Origin: Candidatus Trichofilum aggregatum
Lineage (GTDB): Bacteria > Chloroflexota > Anaerolineae > Promineifilales > Promineifilaceae
Length of the DNA stretch: 64,000 bases
Direction: 5' to 3'
Assembly (NCBI GenBank): GCA_016716885.1
Contig: JADJUV010000054.1
Location: 1-64,000, forward strand
The position numbers and the translations under genes are program-made. Below, piece after piece: positions 51,667-61,639 of this stretch (position 1 is the first letter of the stretch; each line of letters begins with the position of its first letter). The notes under the pieces were generated by a model, which saw nothing but the letters and a program-made list of their open reading frames with translations, searched no databases and was not told the origin of the DNA.

Positions 51667-53742
51667 CTAGTCAGTTTTCTCCGGGTTTTGTAAATGCACA
51701 AAGGTGCGACGGCCCATGATACGGCCGATTTCATGAACGGCGGTGCGCATCACCGTTTCCACGTCTGACGCCCCGCGAACTTTGGACGTGATTTCGCGCA
51801 GAATTTGTTCGCGGCGGGCGCGGCGGGTTGTTTCTTCCAAGAGCCGCACTCTTTCCAGGGCGATGGTGGCCTGTTCGGCCAGGGTTTGTAACAAACGAAC
51901 GGCTTGTGGGGTAAAGACGTAGTCTGGCTGATAGGAGCTGACGGAGAGGACGCCCATTACTTTATCTTGCCCCACCAGAGGAATCGTAGCGTTGGCGGTG
52001 CGGCCGCTAAGGTTATACCGTGATCGCTCACTCAGGCGAGGATCATGTGCCAGACGCGTAGCGGGCTGGCGGGTCATGATGACCTCACGGGTCATGGGGT
52101 AATCTTCAAGACTGAGTATCTCATTTTCAGGGAACTCAGGCACAGAGATAGAGGCATATTGTCCCGCCCGCACCATTTGTTGTGAATTCAACAGCATATA
52201 CAAGTTGACAACCTCGACGCCCACGGCTTTGGCTACCTGGGCCAACAATGCTTTGATACCCTCTTGTTCTGTGGGGGCGGCTGTCAGGAGGGATGTGGTC
52301 TCCTGAATGGCGGTCAGGTCGGCAAGTTGTTGGCGGGTTTGATCAAACAGGCGTTGGTTTTCTACGGCGATGGCTAACTGCCCGGCCAGAGCGATGTAAG
52401 GTTCCATTTCTCTCAATTGGAACTCGTATACTTCGCCCGCTTCAAGCAGGACACAGCCAATCTGGCGCGCTGCTACCCACAGGGGCAAAAGCCCCATGGC
52501 CCGGATGTCTAGTTGCTGTAAGGTAGTGATGGTGGGTTGATCGAGGCGTGGGTCTTCATGGGTATCGGAAATGAAGATGGCTTCCTGACTGAGAACCAGG
52601 GGCAGAAGGGAGAATATATCGCGGCTGTAGCGTGTGCCCACAGGTGATGGTTCGGTGCCAAAGCCGGCATACCAGCGGCCGCGTAAGGTCATGGCAACCA
52701 GTTCATTTTGATTGCCTTGATCGTCATAATCAAAGAGCATCAGAACGGCCCGATTGATGACCGAGTTTGGCACGGCTGTTACCAGTGCGCCCAACATATC
52801 GCTAACATCCGTGGCTTCGTTTAGCCGACGACTGGCGTTGTAGAGGCGTTCCGTTTCTTCGCGGGCTGCCTGTTGGGCTAACAGAGCACGCCGACTGGCT
52901 ACGACGGCGCCCAGCGCATCTAACAAACGCCGCCAAATGAATTTTTCGTCCAGGCTGAAGGTGTAACCTTCGGGCCAGGTGAAAGAGATGATGCCTTGCC
53001 ACCGGCCGGAACTCCGCAAGGGTAGGGTAGCCATGGTCTGTATGCCAGAACCCGCCAGCATGGCCTGTGATTCGGGCAGGAGTCGCTTATCTTGATTGGT
53101 ATGCTCAACAAACAGAACTTCGTTCGGTTTCTCAATCCACAGGTGAGAATCGGGCAGGATGGGCATCCGTTGGTTAATGATGGGGCTGTGCGGTACAAAC
53201 TCACCCGCTTGCCACATCTGTTTAACGATCAGGGCCTGGGGATTGTCATAGCGGTCTGTTTCAATGTATTGCAAGGAGACATTGAACGGGGTGTTGCAAC
53301 TGGGCAGAATGGCGAGCAGGATTTCCTCTTCGGTATCGGCAATGGAGAGGGCGGTTTCGATACGGCTGAGTTTGTCGAGTTGAGCGGCACGGGTTTGGGT
53401 CGCTACGAGCAATTGGCGGTTGTCTACGACGACGGAAGCCTGCCCGGCTATGGAGTGGTAAAGCCGTTGCTCGGTGCTGCTGAAGGTGCGTTGGGTGTCC
53501 CATTCTAGCAGGATGATGCCCAGGCGGCGCCGACCAATGTTGAGGGGCAGGCATACGAGCGATTTGGTATGGTGTTGGGCAAAGAATTCACGCGCGGCCG
53601 CGGAAGGAACCTGTATCTCGTCATGTACATCATGCACATACAGGGGGCTTCGTGGGTAGCGGAGCAGGAATTGCAGGTGCGGGTTTCCTTCACCAGCCAT
53701 TGGGTGTCTGGGGCCAACAAATATCGTTTCTGCGTTGACCAA
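51667..53742 (-). CDS. Multi-GAF sensor protein, C-terminal segment (frameshifted)
   Basis: This is the last part of a giant gene running from about 60069. It contains about four GAF domains (CLPLNIGRRRLGIILLEWD, LPLRSSGRWQGIISFTWPEG, LLPLWVAARQIGCVLLEAGE, IPLVGQDKVMGVLSVSSYQP) separated by coiled signalling linkers (RRALLAQQAAREETERLYNA). It ends in a short domain (REQILREITSKVRGASDVET) shared with the neighbouring giant gene. Meaningful homology begins only at GNPHLQFLLRYPRSP (about 53690), where it joins the 53505-54992 frame after a one-base shift. No kinase or effector domain follows. Confidence 0.75.
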   Translation of the reverse strand: MVNAETIFVGPRHPMAGEGNPHLQFLLRYPRSPLYVHDVHDEIQVPSAAAREFFAQHHTKSLVCLPLNIGRRRLGIILLEWDTQRTFSSTEQRLYHSIAGQASVVVDNRQLLVATQTRAAQLDKLSRIETALSIADTEEEILLAILPSCNTPFNVSLQYIETDRYDNPQALIVKQMWQAGEFVPHSPIINQRMPILPDSHLWIEKPNEVLFVEHTNQDKRLLPESQAMLAGSGIQTMATLPLRSSGRWQGIISFTWPEGYTFSLDEKFIWRRLLDALGAVVASRRALLAQQAAREETERLYNASRRLNEATDVSDMLGALVTAVPNSVINRAVLMLFDYDDQGNQNELVAMTLRGRWYAGFGTEPSPVGTRYSRDIFSLLPLVLSQEAIFISDTHEDPRLDQPTITTLQQLDIRAMGLLPLWVAARQIGCVLLEAGEVYEFQLREMEPYIALAGQLAIAVENQRLFDQTRQQLADLTAIQETTSLLTAAPTEQEGIKALLAQVAKAVGVEVVNLYMLLNSQQMVRAGQYASISVPEFPENEILSLEDYPMTREVIMTRQPATRLAHDPRLSERSRYNLSGRTANATIPLVGQDKVMGVLSVSSYQPDYVFTPQAVRLLQTLAEQATIALERVRLLEETTRRARREQILREITSKVRGASDVETVMRTAVHEIGRIMGRRTFVHLQNPEKTD

Positions 53743-54992
53743 CCAGAAATAACCTCTACCAGAGTCGGCTCGTCTATATCGTCTGATGAGAAAAGGGCCA
53801 GAATCCCACTCCGCGCTCCCGCTTCGCTGGCGGGTGACGTCACAATGCGTAATACGTCATCCAGCGTGTTGGCGGCGGTTAATTGGGCGCTCAGATTGTA
53901 GAGGAGTTCTGATTCTTCGCGGCGGGCCTGAGCTTCTTGTGCTCGTTGTTGGGCCATGTCTACGCTGCGTAAGTTTTGGGTGGCAACGGCGGCCTGTCCG
54001 GTCAGAGCCAACATACGGCGCAGTTCCACTTCTTCAAAGGTGACTTCTTCGGCATAGAAGACATCCACAAAACCCAGCCATTGACCACCGGCTAGCAAGG
54101 GGATGAAGATGATGCTGTGTGCCCCGAGTTGATCGTGATAAACCTCTTTGGTACGCGGATCAATACGGGGGTCGTTGGCTAAATCAGAAATGAAGATAGG
54201 CTCTTCCTGGCTGAGGATGAGGCTAGCAGAAGGGAACTCCGACAGATTAAACCGTGATCCGACGGGTATTTCCGTAATATCATGCAGACGTTCGGCTACT
54301 TCTACCCAGGGCAGTATCTGGCCTTTACTCCAGGGGCGGTCAAAGAGGTTGAGGGCGATATTTTTGACCGGATGTTTGCCCAAGGTGTAGTTGCGCAAGA
54401 TGGTGATGATTTCGTAGTAGCGACGGGAGGCGTTGATGTCGGCGGTGGCCTGGTACAGGGTGGCGGTTTCTTGGAGGGCTTGTTCCCGTTTTTCGGCCAG
54501 AGCGATGTTCTGTACCGCGGCCGCGGCCTGGCTGGCTACGTTCATGAGCCGTTGCACTTCATCCGCATGGAAGCGGCGTGGCTCATCATAAATGGCATTG
54601 ATATAACCAATCCATTCACCACCTGTTAACATGGGTACAAAAATCGTACTTTTAGCCTTAAACCGGCGGCTATACAGTGCCCTGACATTGTCATCCAGCC
54701 GGGGGTCGTTGTCTACGTCCTCAACCAGGATGGGTTTTTCCGGGTGTAGAAGCGTATTGGCCGAGGGGAAGTCGGCCAGACGATAACGGGCTTGCACGGC
54801 ATCAGCCGGCAAACGGGACCAACGGGCATAGACACCTGTCCATTCAGGCGTGTGGGTGGGCGACCAGGGTATATCAAAATAATTCAGGCTGACGTTCTGA
54901 GCGTTATCACCAACGATGGTGTGTTCACGCAAGGTGGTCAGGATTTCGTCATAATTATTGGCGGTGTTGAGGTTGCGGGTGGCCCGGTACAA
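53505..54992 (-). CDS. Multi-GAF sensor protein, middle segment (frameshifted)
   Basis: Contains two complete GAF domains with very similar wording (TLREHTIVGDNAQNVSLNYF, then TIFVPMLTGGEWIGYINAIY, and the paralogous ILRNYTLGKHPVKNIALNLF, then IIFIPLLAGGQWLGFVDVFY), plus the start of a third. The correct sequence leaves this frame near 53690 at DTQWLVKE; the remaining 60 residues (TRCNSCSATHEAPC-like) are out of frame. Upstream it joins the 55078 segment near 55080 through ERLQEPIAAAIAGRRAFVAQ. The listed ATG is internal to the ancestral gene. Confidence 0.7.
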   Translation of the reverse strand: MYRATRNLNTANNYDEILTTLREHTIVGDNAQNVSLNYFDIPWSPTHTPEWTGVYARWSRLPADAVQARYRLADFPSANTLLHPEKPILVEDVDNDPRLDDNVRALYSRRFKAKSTIFVPMLTGGEWIGYINAIYDEPRRFHADEVQRLMNVASQAAAAVQNIALAEKREQALQETATLYQATADINASRRYYEIITILRNYTLGKHPVKNIALNLFDRPWSKGQILPWVEVAERLHDITEIPVGSRFNLSEFPSASLILSQEEPIFISDLANDPRIDPRTKEVYHDQLGAHSIIFIPLLAGGQWLGFVDVFYAEEVTFEEVELRRMLALTGQAAVATQNLRSVDMAQQRAQEAQARREESELLYNLSAQLTAANTLDDVLRIVTSPASEAGARSGILALFSSDDIDEPTLVEVISGWSTQKRYLLAPDTQWLVKETRTCNSCSATHEAPCMCMMYMTRYRFLPRPRVNSLPNTIPNRSYACPSTLVGAAWASSC

Positions 54993-55077
54993 GGCTTCGG
55001 TTTCAGCCAGAGCACTTTGTTGAGCGACGAAAGCCCGCCGACCTGCGATCGCGGCCGCGATGGGTTCTTGTAGCCGT

Positions 55078-58000
55078 TCAAAAAGAATAGCTCCTCAGCC
55101 GAGAACTTTGTGGTTCATACCAGGTTAACCCCACAATCGCCTGCCACCGTCCACCACTTCGCAAAGGAAGCACCGTTGTCGCTTGCCAGTTACCTTCGCG
55201 CCTGGCCTGTTCCTGCAAATCAGCCGTGACTCGTGGGTCCGTTGCCACATCCGAGATAAGCAATATCTGCGACTCGTTTTCCTGCCATAACTGCAACAAC
55301 GGCAAATCTGCGATCTGAATATTGTCCCAAGAATCAGGAATCTGGTTGACAAACTGGCCCTGTTTCCATGCCGAGACAGTAGCCACCCCGGCAATATCGC
55401 CTTTATCATCCTCACGCAAATAAGAGAGCGAGACAAACGGTTCTCCCCAATTCACATAAGACAACAAGGCCCGGATAATCTCTTGTTCGTTCGCCGCTTG
55501 AGATAGCTCCGTTTCCACACGAGTCAGCACTTCCAACTGCTGCGCCCGGGCTTGCGCCTCGTCAAATAGCTGATAGTTATTCACCGACACAGCCGCCTGG
55601 GCGGCGATAGATTGATACAACCGCTTATCCCCAGGAGCGAAGGTGTGCGGGGCAAGCCAGCGGAAACCAATAAGTGCTACCCACCGCCCCGCCAGCGTCA
55701 AAGGCAGATAGACGGCACTCCGTACGCCCGTCATCTCCAATAAGAGACGCGACGGCTCATCTAGCCGTGTTTCCTCACGCACATCTTCAACAAAGATCGG
55801 TTCCCCCGCATGGCTTAACCAGAAATTGGCTAGGGGCAAATCTGGCAAATAAAAGCGGGTTCCCACAGGAATGGGTACAACCCCTTCATATTGCACCACC
55901 GCCTTTAGCTCTACCCACTCCGGCTTATTATTACTGTCGGTTTCAATGAAAAAGAGATCGATACCCACCACACCGGATGCTTTTATGGGTTCACTCACCG
56001 CATTGGCGATTTCAACCGGGTTATTGGCGGCATTAAACTTGCGGCTTACTTCAAACAGGGTCTCTGTTTCCGCCAGAGCATTTTGGGTCTGTTCAAATAA
56101 CCGTGCATTCTGAATGGCGATACTTCCCTGGCTAGCCACAGCACTCAACAGGTCGAAATCGGATTCTTCATACACGTGGGGAACCTTGCTTTGTAACCCC
56201 ACGACCCCCAGGATGATGTTCGCCAATTTCAGGGGCATTCCGAGCCAACTTTGGGCCTCATTACCAATAGAAGCAACGCCGTTTGCTTCTAACCAGGCAT
56301 CTACCCCATCTTTGATGAGCAGTCCGTGGCCTGACCGGATGACGTATTCTGTCAGCCCATTGCCAAAGGGGCGTGCCCGCCATTTCTGGCGCAGGCCGTT
56401 TTCAATAGCGATGGGAAAACTGATGTCCTGAGTATCATTATTGTAAAGAGCAATATAGAAGCTACTGGCATCCATCAGCAGGTCAGTGTAATGATGAATG
56501 GTCTCCATGGCTGACTCAACATCAAGGGCGATGGTGAGGTCACGGGCCATTTCGTTGAGGATGTTAAGCTGTTCGGCACGTTCGGTGGCCTGTTCAAAGA
56601 GGCGCAGGGTTTGAATAACGGTGGCGGCCTGTTCGGAGAGGCTGGTGATCTGGCGAACCTCTTCGTCGGTTAGATGGGCGGTTTGACTGGCCTGCCCGGA
56701 AATGAAGCCCCACCATTGGCTACCAATGATGAAGGGAAAAACAAATAAACTCCGCATACCCAGACGGTCGAGCATCAATGAACGCAGATTGGGGTCAATA
56801 CGTTTGTCGGTGGTGACGTCTTGAAAGAGGGTAGGGTGATTGGCGGAAAAGAGTTCTATGCTAGGAAATTGGCGGGCCTGGTACACTGTGCCAACTGGGG
56901 CACGAGGGGGTTCGCCGTTTTGTTCCCAAACGGCGATAACGGTACCGGTGTTGGGCATTTGGTTTACCCAGGGGTGATCATACAAGACGATGTTGGCCCG
57001 GTCTAGTCGGCGTAAGGCGGTGGACTCGACGAGGGCATCCATTACTTCTTGTACGGTTGTGGCGCGAACAACGCGGCCGCTACCTGAATACAGTGATTCC
57101 GTCTGTGCCAGCGCATATTGCGTCTGGTCAGTAAGGCGCAGGTTTTCCAGGTGGGTGCTCAGGCGTTCAGCAATGGCCGACATGATTTCATCCGCTTCAT
57201 CATCAAATTGACCCGGCTCAGCTAAAGCCAGTTGACCAATGATTTCACCCTGGATGGTTAGCGGTTTGCTCAGGCCATTGTAGGCCGTGCCGTTGGTCGT
57301 TTCCAGACTGGTGGGTTGAGTGCCATAGGTATAGTGAACTTCCCCGGGGGTGTTTTGCAGATAACTATCCCAGCCTTCACGAGTCAGGCGGCGAGTTAGC
57401 AGGTTCAGTTCGGCCAGGGTGCTGTCATACTGCTCAAAGGAGCGGGCATTTTGCAGAGCAATGCCGACCTGGGAGGCCAGGGTGGACATGATATTCGCAT
57501 CTTGGGCGGTGAATCGGCCTGGGGTATTACCCTGTATATCCAGAACACCCAAAACGCGGCCGCCAACCAGCAACGGAACCGCCATTTCGGCCCGGGTATC
57601 CGGTAATAGCGGGTTGGGCAGGAAATCCGAGACTTCACGCACATCGTTAACAATAACAGCCTGACGTGACCGTGCCGCACGAGCCACCAGAGATTGCTCG
57701 TGGCTTATAGGAATCGTGCGCCCTTCGGACACCATTTTGCGGCCCACATCACCCGCTCCCGTGGTTAGCACTAAGGTGTCACCCATCTCGTTGAGCAGAT
57801 AGATGTGTGAATGGTAGAGAGCAAAATAACCTTTTGTCAGATCAACCACAGTCTGGAGCAGATGCCCTGTTTCCTGAATGGTGGAGGCGGCCGTACTAAT
57901 TTGGGCTACCGCATCCAATTCACGGGCTTGTTTCTCAAGCAAGGATTCTACCTTTTTGCGTGCGGTAATATCCTGATTGGCCCCGAATGTTTTGACGGTT

Positions 58001-58470
58001 TGCCCTTCGGCATTTTTCTGGATGCGGAAACGTACGGTTATATAACCTGTTTCACCGTCGCCCAAAACAACCCGGTGATCGATCTGCCCTCTAAAATTAG
58101 GGTCTGTTGTTTCTATCGCTTTACCGATTTCTGTGCCCACCATGTTGGCATCGTCGGGATAAACAAATCGTTGGGTGTACTGCCGGGAAGACATGGTATA
58201 ACCACCCTCTGCTTCCGCGGTTGTTCGTAATAGAGCATAGAACTCGTCATTGAAAACAAAGGTGTCACTGAGAACATCGTATTCCCAGTTGGCTAATTGG
58301 GCGATCTTGAGTGCTTCGGCTAATTGGGCTTCGCGGGCTATCAGCGCCTCTTCAATAAGCTTACGTTGGCTGATGTCATTTTGGGAGCCAATGAAATGGG
58401 TGATTTGGCCCTGGTCATCAAGGATGGGGAAAGTCTGTAATTCATTCCAAAAGAGGGTGCCGTCTTTGCG
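55078..58470 (-). CDS. PAS and multi-GAF sensor protein, segment after the amber codon (frameshifted at its end)
   Basis: Directly after the TAG at 58471-58473 the same frame continues with RKDGTLFWNELQTFPI, the end of a LOV domain. A PAS_3 domain follows (ANWEYDVLSDTFVFNDEFYA), then about five GAF domains (AEMAVPLLVGGRVLGVLDIQ, SLFVFPFIIGSQWWGFISGQ, SWLGMPLKLANIILGVVGLQ, SAVYLPLTLAGRWVALIGFR, TTVLPLRSGGRWQAIVGLTW). An ATG at 58194 could start a shorter protein. The frame ends at 55078, where a T5 run and one-base shift separate it from the next segment. Confidence 0.75.
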   Translation of the reverse strand, partial: RKDGTLFWNELQTFPILDDQGQITHFIGSQNDISQRKLIEEALIAREAQLAEALKIAQLANWEYDVLSDTFVFNDEFYALLRTTAEAEGGYTMSSRQYTQRFVYPDDANMVGTEIGKAIETTDPNFRGQIDHRVVLGDGETGYITVRFRIQKNAEGQTVKTFGANQDITARKKVESLLEKQARELDAVAQISTAASTIQETGHLLQTVVDLTKGYFALYHSHIYLLNEMGDTLVLTTGAGDVGRKMVSEGRTIPISHEQSLVARAARSRQAVIVNDVREVSDFLPNPLLPDTRAEMAVPLLVGGRVLGVLDIQGNTPGRFTAQDANIMSTLASQVGIALQNARSFEQYDSTLAELNLLTRRLTREGWDSYLQNTPGEVHYTYGTQPTSLETTNGTAYNGLSKPLTIQGEIIGQLALAEPGQFDDEADEIMSAIAERLSTHLENLRLTDQTQYALAQTESLYSGSGRVVRATTVQEVMDALVESTALRRLDRANIVLYDHPWVNQMPNTGTVIAVWEQNGEPPRAPVGTVYQARQFPSIELFSANHPTLFQDVTTDKRIDPNLRSLMLDRLGMRSLFVFPFIIGSQWWGFISGQASQTAHLTDEEVRQITSLSEQAATVIQTLRLFEQATERAEQLNILNEMARDLTIALDVESAMETIHHYTDLLMDASSFYIALYNNDTQDISFPIAIENGLRQKWRARPFGNGLTEYVIRSGHGLLIKDGVDAWLEANGVASIGNEAQSWLGMPLKLANIILGVVGLQSKVPHVYEESDFDLLSAVASQGSIAIQNARLFEQTQNALAETETLFEVSRKFNAANNPVEIANAVSEPIKASGVVGIDLFFIETDSNNKPEWVELKAVVQYEGVVPIPVGTRFYLPDLPLANFWLSHAGEPIFVEDVREETRLDEPSRLLLEMTGVRSAVYLPLTLAGRWVALIGFRWLAPHTFAPGDKRLYQSIAAQAAVSVNNYQLFDEAQARAQQLEVLTRVETELSQAANEQEIIRALLSYVNWGEPFVSLSYLREDDKGDIAGVATVSAWKQGQFVNQIPDSWDNIQIADLPLLQLWQENESQILLISDVATDPRVTADLQEQARREGNWQATTVLPLRSGGRWQAIVGLTWYEPQSSRLRSYSF

Positions 58471-60069
58471 CTAATTACGCAAAAGAACGGTGCAGGAGCG
58501 CCCCTCTTTTAGCGCCTGACGCAGTTCGTTTACTCCTGGTTGATCGTGTTCATCCCCTTGTAAGAAACGGCAATTACGCCCAATCACTTCATCGCGTTTA
58601 TAACCGGTGATCCGCTCAAATGCTTCGTTGACATAGATTAAGGGCATGTCTGGCTGACGCGCGTCGGCAATGGTGATGGAGTCAACGCTGGCTTCTACGG
58701 CCTGGGTGAAAAGGGAGAGGTTTTCGGCAATCTGTTTACGCTCGGTAATATCATTGGAAATACCGACCAGATATTTGGGATTGCCCTGGGCATCCATAAT
58801 CGGAACTTTACGGGTATGTAGGATGCGTGTGCCCTGATGGACGGATTCAATGGGTTCTTCGGGAATGTCTAGCGCCCGACCGCTCGCTAATACTTCTCTG
58901 TCTATGCGGGTGAAAAAATCGGCTTCGTCTCGCGGGAAGAAATCATAATCATTTTTGCCTACCAGGTCACTTTGCGCGAAGCCAACTATCTCTTCTCCGG
59001 CCTTGTTCCAGCGGACAAAACGTAGCTCTTTGGCCTCTTTGACGAAGAGCATGAGAGGTAAATTTTCTAAGACTGAGTCCAGGAAGGTGGTGGCTTCGGC
59101 CAGGGCTTGAGTCTGTTGTTCCAGGGATGTGAAGCGCCGGGCATTTTCGATGGCGATAGCAATTTGGGAGGCCAGGGTGGTCATGATGTTGGCGTCTTGG
59201 GTGGTAAAGTGATTGAGTTGATCACTTTGAATGTCAAGAACGCCGAGAACGCGGCCGCTTGTTAACAAGGGTACGGCCATTTCTGCACAGGTGTGTGGCA
59301 GGAGTGGGTGGGGCAAAAAGTCCGGGGCCTGGCGTACGTTGTTGATGATGACGGCCTGGCTGGTCCGATAAGCACGAGCTACCAAGGATTGTTCCTGGGT
59401 GACAGCGATGGTGCGCCCCTCTTTTACCATTTGCTGACCAATCTCACCGGCTCCATTTGTTAGTGTGAGGGTGTCGCCTGCATCATTGAGCATGTAAATA
59501 TGGGCATGATACAGACCAAAGGTGGTTTTGGTGAGATTGATGGCTGTTTCGAGGAGTTGTTGTACGTCCTGGATGGTGGCCGCGGCCGCGCTAATTTGTG
59601 CTACCCCCGCCAATTCATAGGCTTGTTTGGCTAACGTCACTTCGTTTCGTTTTTGCCCACTTATATCCGTATGAGAGCCAGCCATGCGGATGGGCTGACC
59701 GGCTTCATTCCGTAAAGCCTTGCCCCGCGCCAGAATCCAGCGGTAGGAACCGTCTTTGTGCTGAAGGCGTAACTCGACGGCATATTGTTGACTACGCCCC
59801 TCCAGATAATCGTTCACGGCCTGGAGCACATAATCATGATCATCGGGATGGATGCGGCTTTCAAACTCACTAAAATCGCCCGCGATCTCGTGGTCTTCAT
59901 AGCCGATGATTTCTTTCCAACGCGGCGCAAAATAGACTTCATTGGTCAGGATATTCCAATCCCACAGACCGTCGTTGGAGCCTGCCACGGCCAGGGCGTA
60001 TCTTTCCTGGCTTTCGCGCAAGGCTTTTTCTGTTAGGGATTGGACATTAGTCGGGTCAGTTCCACTCAT
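58471..60069 (-). CDS. LOV/PAS/GAF photosensor, N-terminal segment ended by an in-frame amber
   Basis: I start at ATG 60069 (MSGTDPTNVQSLTEKAL); the longer TTG frame begins inside a MITE. The order is PAS_3 (YALAVAGSNDGLWDWNILTN), GAF (AEMAVPLLTSGRVLGVLDIQ), PAS (FLDSVLENLPLMLFVKEAKE) and a LOV domain with the flavin-binding signature GRNCRFLQGDEHDQ, whose reactive Cys codon is 58570-58572. The LOV domain should continue NYRKDGTLFWNEL, but the Tyr codon is TAG. The frame reopens at once, so this and the 55078-58470 segment were one blue-light-responsive sensor. Confidence 0.75.
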   Translation of the reverse strand: MSGTDPTNVQSLTEKALRESQERYALAVAGSNDGLWDWNILTNEVYFAPRWKEIIGYEDHEIAGDFSEFESRIHPDDHDYVLQAVNDYLEGRSQQYAVELRLQHKDGSYRWILARGKALRNEAGQPIRMAGSHTDISGQKRNEVTLAKQAYELAGVAQISAAAATIQDVQQLLETAINLTKTTFGLYHAHIYMLNDAGDTLTLTNGAGEIGQQMVKEGRTIAVTQEQSLVARAYRTSQAVIINNVRQAPDFLPHPLLPHTCAEMAVPLLTSGRVLGVLDIQSDQLNHFTTQDANIMTTLASQIAIAIENARRFTSLEQQTQALAEATTFLDSVLENLPLMLFVKEAKELRFVRWNKAGEEIVGFAQSDLVGKNDYDFFPRDEADFFTRIDREVLASGRALDIPEEPIESVHQGTRILHTRKVPIMDAQGNPKYLVGISNDITERKQIAENLSLFTQAVEASVDSITIADARQPDMPLIYVNEAFERITGYKRDEVIGRNCRFLQGDEHDQPGVNELRQALKEGRSCTVLLRN

Positions 60070-60105
60070 CTTGCCACTCCGGTGTTCAGCCACCATTTTC
60101 ACAGC

Positions 60106-60219
60106 GATAGCTTTCAAGAAAAAGATTTTGTTTGTAGTGACCGCTTTAGCGGGCTAGTACTTGCCCGCTAAAGCGGTCACTACGAACCATAACCCCTTAT
60201 GATTATCTGAACAGCTATA
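60106..60219 (+). mobile_element. 114-bp MITE-like hairpin element, copy C
   Basis: Ends are GATAGCT and AGCTATA. Central arms are GTAGTGACCGCTTTAGCGGG and its complement CCCGCTAAAGCGGTCACTAC, in the same orientation as copy A. It lies between two giant minus-strand sensor genes and overlaps the spurious 5' extension of the downstream one. Confidence 0.8.
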
Positions 60220-60256
60220 GCTTGTTGATCAAAGGTGCTATGCGCCTGGATTTTTA

Positions 60257-61639
60257 TCAATCTTTACCATTGGTAACGGGTTCGGCCGCGGCCGCGAGGT
60301 CTACGCTGATGTACTTGGCCTTTAGCGCCTGCCCCAGTTCCTTGACAGCCATTTGCAAGGCCCCTTCTCTCGTGTGCGTACCTTGAATCTTTTGCGTAAT
60401 TTCATTGAGCAACCGCTCCCGTTGGGCACGCCGTTGCGTCATTTCAAACTGACGAGCGTTTTGCACGGCCACCCCAACGGTTGTAGCCAACGTCAGCAAC
60501 ACATTCTGATCGGCTGGGGTAAAAATACGTTGGCCCACATCGTTCTGTAAAGCAATAACCCCCACGACATCATCACCAACGATCATGGGTACACCCAGAT
60601 AAGATTGGATGTCACTGGTATCGGTTCCGGTGGTGGCCGCGCCCAAAGCAAACATTTGGCTTTCAGTATTTTGTGATACCAAAATCGGCTCACGGGTCCT
60701 GATGATACGGCTTGTCACACCTGGGCCGTCCAATGGTCGCGGCGCAATATTCATCAAGGTACGTTCGCCATCATCCGTTTCCAGGAAGTAGGGGAAGGTA
60801 ATGCGCTGGTGTTCTTTCTCATAAAGGGCAATATAGACCCCGGATGCCTGGAAGGTTTTTTCTAGTTGCTCACCGACAGCCCGTGTAAGCGCGGACAGGC
60901 TTAATTGGCTGGAAGCGATACGGCTCATTTCGTTGATGGTGGTTAACTCCGCGGCTCGTTCCTGAGTTTGGGCAAACAAGCGGGAATTTTCCATGGCTAC
61001 AGCCACATGGCTGGCAATACCCGTTAGCAATGTCAGGTCGCCGTCGTCGTAAGCGTCTGGCTCATAACTTTGTACGGACATAGCCCCGATAACCTGCGCC
61101 CCGCTGAAGAGGGGCACATAAATGATCGAAGCGGGCAATAGGCCAGGTTCACCTACGGTGGGGGCGGATCGCTGTTTGTCTTTAACGATTTGCTCCGGAG
61201 ACAGATTGGTGAAAACAGGTTTGCCGGTATCAATTACTTGAAAAATGATACTTTCGGCATTGCGGGTAACAGGGGGTTGGTGATACTGCTGACCGTTGTC
61301 GTACAGGATAGGGTAAGTAACCTGATCCGCGGCCGCGTTGTATAACCCAATCAAGAAAGCATCGGCTATCACCACCCGCTGAATTTGCCGGTAAACAGAT
61401 TCCAGCAGCTGAACCGGGTCCAATTGGCGCGCCACGATTTCGGCTACCTGGTTGATTACCCCTAGCTCCGCCGCCCGGGCCTGTGATTGTTCGTAGAACA
61501 GGCGGTGTTCCACAATGGTACTCCTTGAGTACGTAATGATTCGTAGAGGCGTCGCTCGCCCTGACTGAAGCGGTGTACTTCTGACCAGGAAATATAGATT
61601 AAACCTAACCAATGGTTTTGGGCTACCAGGGGAATCCAA
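60257..61639 (-). CDS. Multi-GAF sensor protein, C-terminal segment (frameshifted)
   Basis: Real homology begins at STIVEHRLFYEQSQARAAEL (about 61520), where it joins the 61462-64000 frame by a one-base shift. Two GAF domains follow (ASIIYVPLFSGAQVIGAMSV and SYLGVPMIVGDDVVGVIALQ). It ends with the short domain RAQRERLLNEITQKIQGTHT, also found at the end of the 51667 protein. The residues before 61520 (MDSPGSPKPLVRFNLYFLVR) are an artefact of the wrong frame. The protein lacks kinase and membrane domains. Confidence 0.75.
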   Translation of the reverse strand: MDSPGSPKPLVRFNLYFLVRSTPLQSGRATPLRIITYSRSTIVEHRLFYEQSQARAAELGVINQVAEIVARQLDPVQLLESVYRQIQRVVIADAFLIGLYNAAADQVTYPILYDNGQQYHQPPVTRNAESIIFQVIDTGKPVFTNLSPEQIVKDKQRSAPTVGEPGLLPASIIYVPLFSGAQVIGAMSVQSYEPDAYDDGDLTLLTGIASHVAVAMENSRLFAQTQERAAELTTINEMSRIASSQLSLSALTRAVGEQLEKTFQASGVYIALYEKEHQRITFPYFLETDDGERTLMNIAPRPLDGPGVTSRIIRTREPILVSQNTESQMFALGAATTGTDTSDIQSYLGVPMIVGDDVVGVIALQNDVGQRIFTPADQNVLLTLATTVGVAVQNARQFEMTQRRAQRERLLNEITQKIQGTHTREGALQMAVKELGQALKAKYISVDLAAAAEPVTNGKD

